From: Meconema thalassinum
Taxonomy: Eukaryota; Arthropoda; Insecta; Orthoptera; Tettigoniidae
Reading direction: 5' to 3'
Assembly: GCA_946902985.2 (NCBI GenBank)
Contig: OX336395.1
Location: 290,775,065-290,839,064, forward strand
Length of the DNA stretch: 64,000 nt
Positions 29,742 through 40,794 of the stretch are shown piece after piece (the first letter of the stretch is position 1; each line of letters begins with the position of its first letter). A program made the position numbers and the translations under genes. The notes under the pieces were generated by a model, which ran no database searches, was not told the origin of the DNA, and saw only the letters and a list, made by a program, of their open reading frames with translations.

Positions 29742-30468
29742 CAGGCGCGGATTCAAGGGGGGAGGGGGTGGCTCACGGGGGTCATGACCCCCCCCCCCCT
29801 CAAACGGAGACCAACTTTTTTTGCAAACTCAAAAAACGAAAACACAATAACCAGACAAATAAAACTTAACGAATTTTAACTGAAAAACAGTTTTTTTTTT
29901 CATTTTATTCAACACTGAAAATATATTTAAACTTATTGCAATTATTATATTCTGTTACAACTGTACATATTTACAACTTCATACCTGTCATATAAAATCG
30001 ATTATTTATATAACAAAATCAACTCGTCTATTTTGTTTAGCAAACCATGTGATTACCGAATCTATGTCTATGGTGATGTCACGATGAATGTACAGCAATG
30101 CACGGATAGGGATTTGGGGCTTTTTTCGCACCAAAAAATTTTGCCGACGTCCAAACTGCAAGCTTGGTTGGCAATTTAAGCTGTGACTTTCTCCCTTTGT
30201 CGGTACCAACTCTACTTGCCGAAACTGTAACGTACCTTGATACTTTTCTCGAAGCTCGATGTAAAAGTCGCAAAACACGCCGTTGCAATTTGTACGAATA
30301 TTTATGGTGCGCTAAACGCATCAAATTTCTATCCATGTAGCTTGCAAAAAAAAAAATTGGTCTGGTTTTGTACGTTTGGTTATTTTGTGAATGCGTTGTT
30401 AGTGATACCATTTTTCTTAACAATTTCGATTCTGTGACCCCCCAAGCCAAACTCTAGATCCGCGCCTG
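29742..30468 (-). mobile_element. hAT element with 8-bp target duplication (7/8)
   Basis: The terminal inverted repeats start CAGGCGCGGAT on both sides (29742 and, reversed, 30468). The flanking octamers CGGACAGC (29734-29741) and CGGAGAGC (30469-30476) differ at one base. The length is 727 bp, with a hAT C-terminal frame inside. Confidence 0.85.
30006..30278 (-). pseudogene. hAT transposase C-terminal fragment
   Basis: The frame ends with ALLYIHRDITIDIDSVI, then WFAKQNRRVDFVI, the usual end of hAT dimerisation domains (HRDI..D...VI..F.....R..DF). The part before it is scrambled and no catalytic residues are present. Confidence 0.65.
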
Positions 30469-30864
30469 CGGAGAGCTCTAAGTTACATGGGTGAGTTTAT
30501 ATGACAGTATAGGCTATTTACTGTATTTGTGCAGTAGTGAACGGTCAGTAGCTTATGATTTTTACACATTCAGTTACATTTTAATCCCCGTCAGAATGTT
30601 TTATTTCCTTATAATATGAACCTATGTCGTAACCTGCTGTTTCATAATGAACTCAACGGACGTCAGCGTTTTAAGTACTCAGTGCGGAGAATTTTATAAT
30701 TGTGTCATCTTGTCTAATATAACGTAGTGGAAGCTGATAACTGAAAAGACAGTAACATTCAACTGCTGGTATTGTTACCGTCAGCACTCAGCACAAACCG
30801 ACGCTACTGCTTCCTAGCGGCTGGACCATACAAACTCCACAAGTTGCGTCACTTTCTCTTCTGT

Positions 30865-31586
30865 ACGCTATGCTCGTAGTATAGTGATATTTTTAACGTT
30901 TTGCCCATTGTAAGCTTAAAAAGCGCACGGATACCAGGTTTTTTTTCGACTTTTTCACTGAAATCGTCACTGCTTGGCTTCCTTTGATCATAAACAAATT
31001 ATTATCTACAGAAATCTTCCTCAAGATATCCTTTACAGAATGGTGAAAACTCGTCAAAATCCTTCCTGAGGTTCTCGAGATTACCCGTGACATCCAAGAA
31101 TCGGGGACTTTGGTTGGTTCTTAAGTTTAGGGGCTGCGACAACGCGGTCATGTAGCCCCGTGTACTTGGGTGTATGTCGAGTCTGTCTGATAACCGGTGT
31201 TAATTGTGATGACTGTATTAGTGTGTGTTATCTGTTTTTAATAGTCTATAAGTACTGCAACTTAGAATTTTTCAAATAGTTCCTACTTTTGCCGCCAAGC
31301 GCCACCGTCAACGACTACTAGGCCAAGTTCAGAACTTAGCTACTAGACGCCACCGCAGTTGGCTCTTGGCAACGAACGTAGAAACCTAAGAGCGTTGTTT
31401 ACATTCTTGACCTATCCAATTTAGCTTCACACAGGTGTAATTAGTGGAAGGTTCTTTAACATGCCATAAATCTATGACATGGGACCGCCGGCTTTACTTC
31501 CCCTCCGAAGGAAGGCATACTGAGGGATTTTAACGCTCTTAAAAAATCCGGCGGCTTCGGGGACTTTATTTTATACTAAGTAGAGA
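30865..31586 (-). mobile_element. Helitron 5' half, split by SINE-A
   Basis: In reverse the element starts A|TCTCTACTTAGTATAAAAT at 31586 and continues through CCCCGATTCTTGGATGTCAC. A SINE-A copy is inserted at 31112-31557. The 3' hairpin end is missing at the left boundary near 30865. Confidence 0.75.
31112..31557 (-). mobile_element. SINE-A inserted in Helitron, 10-bp duplication
   Basis: The tail (GGTTGGTTC) is at the left. Most of the body is present, but the head stops at the GGCGGCTTCGG side, so the tRNA part is lost. The flanking CGGGGACTTT at 31102-31111 and 31558-31567 is a perfect 10-bp duplication made from Helitron sequence, so this SINE is younger than the Helitron. Confidence 0.85.
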
Positions 31587-31622
31587 TAACTTGAGTGTAG
31601 GCCTACACACTATAGGTCTGTT

Positions 31623-31850
31623 TTATCATATACCACCTCGTGGTGCAGCGGCTATATAGCATTCAGCCAAACTGAAAGTAGTTTTCCGTGGTTTCCCACT
31701 TCTACTCTTAGACAAATGCCGGGGGATGGTTCCTAATTTAAGGCCACGGCCGCCTCCTTCCCAATCCTCACTTGAATTACAAATACACACACTAATTCAG
31801 CCAACACAATAACACAGGTTATCAGACGCATTCCCAAGTACATGGAGCCC
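31623..31850 (+). mobile_element. SINE-D, degenerate
   Basis: The head-like ACCTCGTGGTGCAGCGGC is joined to the central block (TTTTCCGTGGTTTCCCAC, GGCCACGGCCGC) and then the tail domain (ACACACACTAATTCAGCC, GGTTATCAGACGCATTC). Confidence 0.65.
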
Positions 31851-31984
31851 AAAAACAAATCAACAACAACTGTTTTATCATGCGGTGTTGAGTCACGTTA
31901 TATAAGAGCATCAAGGAGTGTCCCGTTAGATATGACGTCATGGCAGCACGATACCAAGTCTCTTGTTGTCGTTGATATTCATTT

Positions 31985-32085
31985 TAGAGGCTTGGGACTT
32001 TTGGTCATCAGCCCCGTTTACTTGGATGTGTATTCTAACTGTCTAATAACCTGTGTTTCTGTAGTGTGTGTAGCTGACTTTGTTA
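31985..32085 (-). repeat. SINE tail-domain fragment
   Basis: TTGGTCATCAGCCCCGTTTA..CTGTCTAATAACCTGTG..GTAGTGTGTGTAG is a diverged copy of the shared SINE tail in reverse. Confidence 0.5.
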
Positions 32086-32093
32086 CTTATTAT

Positions 32094-32945
32094 TAGGGCT
32101 CGGATTTTTAGGTGCTAAAAATCGGGAAAATATTTATTTTTTATGTATTAAAAAAATACCTGAAATATGTCAGAAAAAAGTAAAAATATTTAATTATAAT
32201 TTAGTTTATTAATGTGAATATAAACAATATGCAGTACTCACGAATGCAATTTATGCTATGTCTCACTGACTGCTGTAGCATTACAATACACAATGAGATA
32301 CATCTTCAGGTTGTCCATCACAAATGACCGACGATTATTGCGAAATACTTCTTCTGAAGGCACGAAACTGCGGCAATATGTTTCTTGCCCTTGAGGTGTT
32401 GTGTAACTTGAGATCGCTGTTCAGCCTTGATTGCTTTTCCTTGTGGTGGGCAGAACAGAACGCCCCCATCACAAGTAAAATTATCTTTAAATTCTGCAAC
32501 TGACGATAACTTGTAGTTGTTTTTACTTTAAGCATCGTAGAACAGCCTTACACTTCACAGTGCCAGGAATGAACTGCATGTGAGTGACATCGGTTCCAGG
32601 TAGCTGGGGTAAATGGTCTAGCACGTGGTGCAATATGGCTATGGACAAGGAAATCCCCGGCTTCCACAGTGAGTGGCACGGGGCGACAAGTTAAGAATAC
32701 CACAGTTGCAATCTGACATACGCTCTGCATGAAGATTACATGGCTCACAGGTTCTTCCTCGTTGAAGTAACGCAGAACAAAAATGCAATGAACTGAAAGA
32801 TCTAGCATACTGATTTAAAAATGTAAATATTATGTATTTTATGTGCTAATAAGTGAAATGCAGGAATTTATGTATTTATAGAAAAATTGCTTAAAATATG
32901 TATTTACATAAAAAAATATTTATTTACCTAAAAATCCTAGCCCTA
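32094..32945 (-). mobile_element. hAT element, 8-bp target duplication (7/8)
   Basis: Ends TAGGGCTCGGATTTTTAGG (32094) and, reversed, TAGGGCTAGGATTTTTAGG (32945) are inverted. The flanks CTTATTAT (32086-32093) and CTCATTAT (32946-32953) differ once. The interior has a damaged BED-like finger region homologous to 10312-10669, plus about 290 bp (roughly 32463-32750) that the other copy lacks. Confidence 0.8.
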
Positions 32946-32956
32946 CTCATTATCCA

Positions 32957-33686
32957 CAGTGCCGGATTAAGGCAAAATGAGGCCGAAGTCCCTGAGATTT
33001 TTGGGACCCCTCTATTTTTTTCAAATATTTTTTATTTTTTAGCACCTGTACATTTAATAAAGTATATACAAGAGTTTTTTTTTTACTCAAGATGAATAAT
33101 ACACTTTTTATTAAATCATACATACATACATTTCAATTGAAACTATCATCGTTATTTGAATACATTTCAGATGATTTGATGAACAGTTTAACAAATCATA
33201 CTATTTTTACTTCTGTAAAATGTAATCAATTTTTTCTTTCTGTTTTTTCGGTCAATGAAATCTTCTACAATGTCATCAGAATCAATTTCCCGCAGAACAT
33301 CTGAATCGATATAAGCTACATTAAACTTAACATGTATAATCGTTCTTGTGACATGATACTTCTTTGCGCACTTTTGATCCATTTCAATTTTGAAAACGAG
33401 CGCTCTTCAGAACAATTCGTTACCATGAGGGTCAGGAAAATGCGAAAAGCAATTTCAACGTTCGGAAAAACACACTCTAGCTTGTCTCGAATAAGAATTT
33501 CGTAAAGTTCAGAATGAGTGAACTCAGTTTGTAAAGGACATTGTAATTTAATATAATGCTGGAACTGTCTCAGTTCTGGATACAATTTTTCTAAATCTTC
33601 GAAATAAAATGTCGGGGGCCCTAGATAATTGGGGGCCCTAGGCCTGGGCCTAGTCGGGCCTAATGGGTAGGCCTAACCCAGCACTG
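32957..33686 (-). mobile_element. hAT element abutting the previous one, diverged 8-bp duplication
   Basis: Ends CAGTGCCGGATTAAGGC (32957) and, reversed, CAGTGCTGGGTTAGGCC (33686). The flanks ATTATCCA (32949-32956) and TTTATGCA (33687-33694) match 6/8. Its left duplication overlaps the right duplication of the 32094 element. Confidence 0.75.
33215..33620 (-). pseudogene. hAT/ZMYM1-like transposase C-terminus, frameshifted
   Basis: On the minus strand VFPNVEIAFRIFLTLMVTNC, then SEERSFSKLKWIKSAQRS and MSQERLYMLSLM, are followed after a frame change by DVLREIDSDDIVEDFIDRK. This is the dimerisation region common to hAT transposases and ZMYM1-like proteins. The rest of the transposase is absent; the element is an internal deletion derivative. 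Confidence 0.8.
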
Positions 33687-33699
33687 TTTATGCACAATA

Positions 33700-34230
33700 A
33701 ACAAAGCGTATGAAACGTTCGGTATAACTGAGCGATTACATCCTGTTGTTATTGTAATTGATTACTAACGTGGAACATAAGATCCACAACATTGGGTAGC
33801 TTGGAACATATTCATATAGCCTACTGTACCTTTATGGCCGTATGGCTGTAATAAATTCTTAAAAAGACAAACTTTCCGCCTGATGTACGGTGACCTTTGG
33901 TCCCGAAAAAAAATCGGTACAGTCCCGATTTAAAGGAGCATGTCCCGAATATTAATAAAAGCGTCCCAATTTTTAAGTTTGAAAAAATTAATAATAATTC
34001 TCTGAAGAATACCTGTGTAATTAAACGAAAAATATGTTTTGTTTTAAAATATCCACGACCCTGTCCTAGTCCGTAAAGACTTCAGGCGCTTGTCAAGACT
34101 CAGTAAGTTTTTTGTTTTTGTTATTGTAATCATAAGATGTAAAGTAAGAAACTTAAAAATAAACTTACTAATGTTTTCTTCTGTTTTCTCACTTGTAATT
34201 CCGTGAAGAACTAAAGCCTATTTTAATATA
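33700..34230. other. No recognisable gene
   Basis: AT-rich sequence with no convincing ORF or repeat. Confidence 0.35.
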
Positions 34231-34234
34231 TCCG

Positions 34235-35660
34235 ACTTATGTTAATTGCCTCTATCAACATACAAAATTTCAGTTTGTTTTCTGTAATAGATTCGTAGAT
34301 ATTGAGAACCGCCTAATATTTCGGATGGTCACCATGTTGGATTTTTATATATGTAGGTCATAGAGTTAGGCCTATGTGTTATTACATGAAGATTATTGTG
34401 TACGTGTAGTATTCAAACTTCAATCGCATGATTACGACACATGAAGTCAAAACGAGATTTTAACATTTCGCACAGCTGCTATCTTCTGGTTTTGAAAACA
34501 ATGGAAATAATTATACGCCAGTGGATTAACTTTTGTATGAGCATTTACCGTGCCAAGTTTCACTGCACTTGGATGGTTAAATCGCGAGAAACGTCCATTT
34601 AAATATTTATACTTCGCGCCGCCGCCATGTTGCATTAGTGCTCACCAGGTTATTGAAAGTCCTATAGGTGAACTTATGTTCATAGCCTCTATGAACATAA
34701 AGAATTTCAGTTTGATTGCTGTGAAAGATTTGTAGATATTGAGAACCGTCCAAATATTTCGGATGGTCGCCATGTTGGATTGTTATATGTATAGGCCATA
34801 GAGTTATGTACCATTAAAGGAAAATTATTTCGTAGGTTCATTATTCAAACTTTCACTTCCATCGCATGTTTACGTCACAAAATGAAAAATTAATTATAAA
34901 ATTTCGCACAGCCGCCATCTTGAGGTTATGTAAACAATTGAACCAAATTAGATGCCAGTGCATTACAATATGTATAAACATTTAATGTACCATATTTTAC
35001 TCCGCTCAGATGGTTAAATCGCGAGAAAAGTCTATTAAAATGTTTCAAATGCGCTTGGCCGCCATGTTCGTTATTCACTCTAAAGGTTTTTGAAACTTAA
35101 AAATATAAATTTGTAGTAGTGCCCTGTATCACCATACAAAATTTCAGGGTGATATCAGAAATAGTTTTGGAGATATAGAATGCCAATAAAATATTTTGCA
35201 CAGCCGCCATCTTGAAGTTATGTAAACAATTGAACTAAATTAAATGCCAGTGCATTACAATGTGTATAAACTTTTGCTGTACCAAGTTTCATTGGGTGTG
35301 GATGGTTAATCGCGAGAAAAGTCTATTTAAAAGTCTCAACTTCGCCTGGCCGCCATGTTGGTTTTGTAGTTACCAGATTTTTGAAAGTCTGATACGTGAA
35401 CTTGTAGTAGCGCCCTTTACCACCGTGCAAAATTTCAGGATGATATCAGCAATAGTTTCGGATATATTGAATGCTGGTGAAATATTTCGCATTGCCGCCA
35501 TGTTGGATTGGTGAGACGTAATAAAATGTGAAGACCACGGTCGGGGTCGGCCATAATGGTGTTATGACCTTACCGAGTTTCATTGAAATCGCCCCAGCCG
35601 TTTAAAAGTTATTAGTGGGGACACACACACAGACACACACACTCATTCGCACACACACGG
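34235..35660. repeat. Degenerate tandem array of ~300-440-bp units
   Basis: Recurring blocks in order are CAAAATTTCAG (about 34263, 34705, 35139, 35430), TTTCGCACAGC.GCCATCTT, a GCCAGTG.ATTA block, GATGGTTAAATCGCGAGAAA (34573, 35011, 35303) and GCCGCCATGTTGG. The end (CCCCAGCCGTTTAAAAGTTA then CA-rich repeats) resembles 3' ends of non-LTR or Helitron-like insect repeats. No coding capacity is seen despite short frames. Confidence 0.6.
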
Positions 35661-35664
35661 ACAA

Positions 35665-36085
35665 AAGGTGATCTCATAAGCTTTTTTTTCTCCATAAAAT
35701 AAAAATAGTCTAAAAACTGTCCTCCCTCTGGCAAACAGATCAACGTTACCATGACTACCGCAGCTCAATCTTACATTTCTCTCTGTACGTGTGTGTGGCA
35801 TTCCTTTTATTTTCTAATATAAGATACGAACGACGTGAACCATAGTCTTCAACCCTCCCCAAAGTGATATTATTGTCAACCCCTAAAGGATATTAATAAA
35901 AATAACAAATGAGCCAATTCTATATAAATAAAGATACTATTCATAATACCCCAGCACAAATCCCTTGATATACGTAAAAGTATGAAATTTGGTATGTACA
36001 TTCTTTCCATGACGGAAACGCCCACTTAGAACGGACATTTAGAAATTCACTCTTTAAGAGGGCTTTTTTTTAATACTCTTAATAA
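35665..36085. other. No recognisable gene
   Basis: Nothing beyond ordinary AT-rich DNA was identified. Confidence 0.35.
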
Positions 36086-36087
36086 TA

Positions 36088-37378
36088 CAGGGTCCGGCAG
36101 CATAACTTCCTTTTCTAAAAACGTAATAAAACCCTTTGTATGAATCAGGAAACTTATATTTCTTTTTATAATGTAGGCGCATACATAAAGTTTTGTTTTA
36201 CTTAGTTTTGAAGACCAAATCAGGTAGGTGACGTCCCCCATTCTCCATACACTGAGTAAACCGCTTTCTGGCGTTTGTCATGACTCTTGCCAGCATATCA
36301 GGCGTTATGTTGGCAATTTCTTCCTAGTTGTTAGTCTTCAAATCTCGGAGAGCCCTTGGACGGTTCACATAAACACAGGATTTCCAAAAAAACTTAGAAA
36401 AAAATCACAAGGGGACAAATCGGGAGAGCGGGCCGGCCAGTCCAAATCGCCCCTAAGTGAGACGAGGTGCTCCGGGAAGTGTTCCCTCAATATAGCCATC
36501 GATGCTCTTGAAGTGTGTGCCGTTACACCGTCTTGTAGGAACCAAGTGTCCCAAGTCCAACTCATCCAGCCGTGGGGAAAAAATCCTGTAGCATGTTTAC
36601 ATACCGGTCCGAATTCACTGTAACTGTGACTGCATTTTCATCAAAGGACCAGGGACCAATAATTCCCCACTGTGACTTTAGGTGAATGCAATGGCCTTTG
36701 GTGCAGTTCTCGAGGATTGGTGGCAGCCCAGTAGCGTATGTTTGGTTTGTTAACGGATCCACACAAATGAAAATGGGCTTCATCACTAAAAAAAAACAAC
36801 AATAGTGTCCTCAGGAACGACTTCGCGAAGAACCTCACACGCGTTCCGCCGACAATGGAAGTCATGTTCAGAAAGTTCCTGCGCACTCGCCATCTTGTAC
36901 GGATGGAAATGAAGATCAGCTTAAAGAATTCTCCTCACAGACCGATCGGAAAGTCCAAGGGCAGACGCATGTTTGCGTGCAGAACGCCGTGGTGATCGCA
37001 ACACTGAAGCTCTCACTGCCTCAATGTTCTCAGGTGATCTAATAGGCTGAGGGACTCCAGTTCTTCGTCCTGTCACACTTCCAGTTCGTCTGAACATAGT
37101 GACCCACGTATTAATTGATTGTTGGTCCGGGACAGGGGCCAATGGGGCTAAATTAAAGCGCCTGCGAAAGGCGGGGTTGCGATCACAGAATATCTTCTCG
37201 AAAAGTAGGCCTCAACGGCGAAAGCACGCTCCTCCTGTTACAACACACGATGGCGACTGAACTGTGTCGGGACAAAACTTTATAGTACCACCTCACGAAC
37301 GAGAACACTAGGACTCCGCTACATCAACCGACTGAATGGCGCTCATTAAAAAAAAAGAAGTTATGCTGCCGGACCCGG
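36088..37378 (-). mobile_element. Tc1/mariner element with DD41D-type transposase remains
   Basis: The inverted ends CAGGGTCCGGCAGCATAACT (36088) and, reversed, CCGGGTCCGGCAGCATAACT (37378) are flanked by TA on both sides (36086-36087, 37379-37380). The length of 1291 bp fits a near-complete element. The transposase frame is broken and described separately. Confidence 0.85.
36365..37142 (-). pseudogene. Transposase pseudogene (Tc1/mariner, D..D41D spacing)
   Basis: Pieces in order are an N-terminal HTH region (INTWVTMFRRTGSVTGRRTG, then ASALGLSDRSVRRIL, 37142-36921), FFSDEAHFHL carrying the first catalytic Asp (about 36790), FLQDGVTAHTS carrying the second (about 36530), and ARSPDLSPCDFFL carrying the third (about 36400). 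Between the second Asp and the CDFF Asp I count 41 residues, unlike the 34 of classical mariners. Frames change at least twice, so it is inactive. Confidence 0.8.
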
Positions 37379-37394
37379 TATAATACAGTATATG

Positions 37395-37900
37395 TATACT
37401 AATGACCTACGCAGCTTACAATAGTCTCCACATTTGTTCTGACAGTTGTCCCATCGTAGCACTAAATTTCAGATGCCCCTAAGGTAGAATTCAGCCGGCT
37501 GTCTGTGGAACCATCGTCGGACTGCTGACTTGGCGTCATCGTTGCACGTGCATCGCTGTCCTCCCAGGAACTTCTTCAGCGGACCAAAAGCGTGGAAACC
37601 ACTAGGAGCGAGATCCGGACTGTATGGTGGATGGTCCAGACTCTCCCAGTAAAATGACAGGAGCTTTTTGGCGGTTCTGGTTGCCACATGTGGTCTCGCA
37701 TTGTCATGGTCCGCTGAAGAAGTTCCTGGCAGGACAGCGTTTCACGTGCAACGATGACGCCAAGACAGCAGTCCGACGATGGTTCCACAGACAGCCGGCT
37801 GAATTCCACCGCAGGGGCATCTCAAATCTAGTGGTGCTGCGATGGGGACAACTGTCTGAACAAATGTGGTGACTATTGTAAACTACGTAGAACACTACAT
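37395..37900. mobile_element. Fold-back mariner derivative: two inverted copies of a transposase 3' end
   Basis: The minus strand from 37687 to 37469 encodes a mariner C-terminus (YSPDLAPSGFHAFGPLKKFL, then RRWFHRQPAEFY). The plus strand from about 37708 to 37872 encodes the same end again (GPLKKFLAGQRFTCNDDAK, RRWFHRQPAEFH). The two copies are arranged head to head, giving inverted repeats of about 190 bp around a spacer of about 120 bp. It is non-coding as a transposase. Confidence 0.8.
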
Positions 37901-37909
37901 ATATTTGTA

Positions 37910-39349
37910 CAGGGTGACCGCTTTCTGGAAAACTCAGGGAACACAGGGAATTTAAATTGCATAGAATAAACAGGGAAAATACAGAGGAAAAAAATTTGGC
38001 ACGATGAAAAAAAAAAGTTTTGAAGTATGATTGGGCTTCATAATAATGCATCGTTGGCGGTATTAATGAATCTTGCATACAAGGTTAATTACCGTTAAGA
38101 TTAAAGATTAAGTACCGTAAATTGACCTTTCTGCCATTTCTTCTTTTTCCCTATCTGCAGCTTGGAATATTTATTTCAACGATATCATTCCACAATCACT
38201 GTTCCATCTTCAAGCTGGTTGTATATCAAGATTTATTAATGTAGTGAACGTATTTTTGTAACAGATGTGTTTTTTAAATTTATTTTAGTGTATGTGTTTT
38301 TTAACTTTTAGACGATTAATTTTTTAATTTTTTAGAAATATTTTTAAGATCAACCTTCTGTTTTGGTATTTTGTTAATGTACTGTAAGTGTTGCCCTTCT
38401 ATTCATATTATTATTTTCGCTGAGGAAGGCCGGTGCAATAAAAAGTACAAATAAATATTGACGAAATGTTTTTAATCTTCAGAACTTCGCCAATAAGGAA
38501 CATGTAGCCTATGCCATGATCATTTTCATGTCACAGTACATAAATAGTATTCTTATAAAAGTATACTGTATGTGTTAATAAAAGTTTAAATTTAACACAG
38601 GGAAGAATTATAGTCATCATCATCCTCATTTCCCCTTTTCCAGCTGACACTGGGTGGGAGCAAATATGGTTCCTCTCCACTTTGTTCTGTCGTTCCACCA
38701 TTCCTCTTCCGACACGGTGTTCCAATCCAGGTTCCGTTTTCTAATGCTATACTTCACCGAGTCCATCCAACGCATTCTTGGTCTTCCTCGTCCTCTCTTC
38801 CCAGTCATCCGTCGTTCCAGTGCTTGTCTTAGTAGCCTTACTTCATTCATCCGTTTGACATGTCCAAACCACCCCAATCTGTTTTGTTCCAGTTTGTCAT
38901 TTAGTTTCTGTACTCCCAGTTCTTTCCGTATATCTTCTGTCTCTCCTCGTTTTCTGGACCATACTTCTCAGGAATCTCATCTCAGCTGCCTGTACTCTGC
39001 TCTCATCCCTCTTAGTCATTGTCCAAGTTTCCGCTGCATATGTCATTATAGGAACATAATATGCTGTGTGCATAACTACTTTAGCCTTCCTTGTTCCATA
39101 CTAGTCCCCATACATGTTGTTAGAAAGCACTCCCGAGTTGTATTCTTCTGCTAATTTCCAAATGTTGTCTTCCATCTTCAGTCATTTCACTTCCCAAGTA
39201 GCCTATTTGAAGTGTTTCACCACTTCCAATTCCTCATCTCCGACTTTGATTACTCCCTTTCCTTCTTTCATATCTCTACTCATGGAAAAATTATAATAAC
39301 ACAGGGAAAACACAGGAAAATTAATTTTAGGTAACCAGCGGTCACCCTG
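37910..39349. mobile_element. TIR element with TTGTA duplication, carrying a LINE fragment
   Basis: Left end CAGGGTGACCGCTTTCTGG and right end, reversed, CAGGGTGACCGCTGGTTACC are inverted, and CAGGGAA-like words follow both. The pentamer TTGTA flanks at 37905-37909 and 39350-39354. No own transposase is visible. The superfamily is uncertain. Confidence 0.65.
38600..39295 (-). pseudogene. LINE ORF2 C-terminal fragment (second LINE family)
   Basis: The minus-strand frame 38877-38626 reads GWFGHVKRMNEVRLLRQALE, then GKRGRGRPRMRWMDSV, the recognisable C-terminal segment of many non-LTR ORF2 proteins. Upstream similarity continues with frameshifts to about 39295. It is nested within the 37910-39349 element. 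Confidence 0.7.
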
Positions 39350-39779
39350 TTGTAATTGCATGTATGTATTTTTCTTTTTGGCTAAACAAAATGGGGGTAA
39401 AGTTTTTTTGATCCACCCTCGTATATATGATGATAATTAAAGTTCTAATTTGTATTATGAGGGGTTATGGTCCTGTTGACAGTTCTAGGTCTGTCTTCTC
39501 GTCATGGCCGGACAGGCAGGAGTAGAGGTGGCCAATTTCTCGCTCCCGGACTGGTACATTCGCCGGGTATGTACCAGGCTTGTTCTAGGCAAGTGGTAGT
39601 CATGTTGGTACCCCTGGTCTGTAGTGGGTTTAGTAGTTTCCTACCCTGTGTCCGTGTCCGTGTCTCGTAGGGGATTGTTGGTTTCAATGCTTTTATTTTC
39701 AGCTGTCGCTCGAACACTCAATTTTGTTTGGTACTTCAATCTCTGTCTCCATTTCTTTTGCACTGCAAACGGGAAATTA

Positions 39780-39835
39780 AAACGTTGATTATTATTGTCA
39801 TTATTATTATTGTTATTATTATTATTATTATACGC
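39780..39835. repeat. (TTA)n microsatellite
   Basis: Interrupted ATT triplets. Confidence 0.9.
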
Positions 39836-39891
39836 CTTTGAAAATAACTATTTTTGTCAATGTTACGATCAGGAATGAGAACATGTACGCT

Positions 39892-40576
39892 GGTTGGTTG
39901 GTTCCTCAGTTTAGGGGCCGCGACAACGCGGTCATGTAGCCCCGTGTACTTTGGGTGTGTGTAGAATCTGTCTGATTACCAGTGTTAATTGTGATGACTG
40001 TATTAGTGTGTGTATCTGTTTTTTAATTCAAGTAAGGACTGAAACTTTGAATTTTTCAAATAGTTCCTACTTTTGCCGCCAAACGCCATCGTCAACTAGT
40101 TCAGAACTTAGCTACTAGATACTTACTTACTTTCCGTGTCCGGGAGACACACTAAATTCTTCCTTTCCAGAACTCTGCAGCTCTTATCCCGCGGTCTGTG
40201 GCCAACATAAGGTCTTCCTGGCTGCAGGTTTCATTAAGATCTTTGCACGTGAGCAGGTGTTGTGGAGTCTGGATTTTTCCACAGCTTCTAGACGCCACCG
40301 CAGTTGGCGCTTGGCAACGAACTTAGAAACCTAAGAGCGCTGTTTACATTCTTAACCTATACAATTTAGCTTCACACAGGTGTAATTAGTTGAAGGTTCT
40401 TTAACATGCCATAAATGTATGACATGGGACCGCCGGCTTTACTTCCCCTGCGAAGGAAGGCATACTGAGGGATTTTTAACGGTCTTAAAAAATCCGACGG
40501 CTTCGGCCGGGTTTGAACCCGCGATCTTGGGCATAGAAGCTCAGCATGCTACCAACTACGCCACCGAAGCCGCTAT
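39892..40576 (-). mobile_element. SINE-A split by a LINE fragment, 10-bp duplication (9/10)
   Basis: The tail is at the left and the tRNA-like head at the right (reverse complement GCGGCTTCGGTGGCGTAG, B box GGTTTGAACCC in reverse). The flanks CATGTACGCT (39882-39891) and CATGTATGCT (40577-40586) differ once. The body is interrupted at 40120-40287. Confidence 0.85.
40120..40287 (-). mobile_element. 168-bp LINE 3' end nested in SINE-A
   Basis: Read on the minus strand, the piece encodes PQHLLTCKDLNETCSQEDLM, continues through AAEFWKGRI to a TAG stop, then a short 3'UTR and (AAGT)n. The host SINE sequence CTAGA is duplicated at 40115-40119 and 40288-40292. It is an extreme 5'-truncated LINE copy from a family not otherwise seen here. 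Confidence 0.8.
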
Positions 40577-40794
40577 CATGTATGCTAATAATTGAAGTGG
40601 TGTTTGGTCAACCACACAAAACCCATTCCAGGAAGGCTGAAGTGGGAATGGAACTCAGTTGTGCCTCACGAGGCTGAATGGAACTCATATCAGACCAGAA
40701 TTTATTGTCTTGGCACAGCCGTGATTCAAACGGGGACCTTCGACCTTGGACTATCTTCATGCATTAGTCATTTTTCAAATGTTTTAATTTTTTC

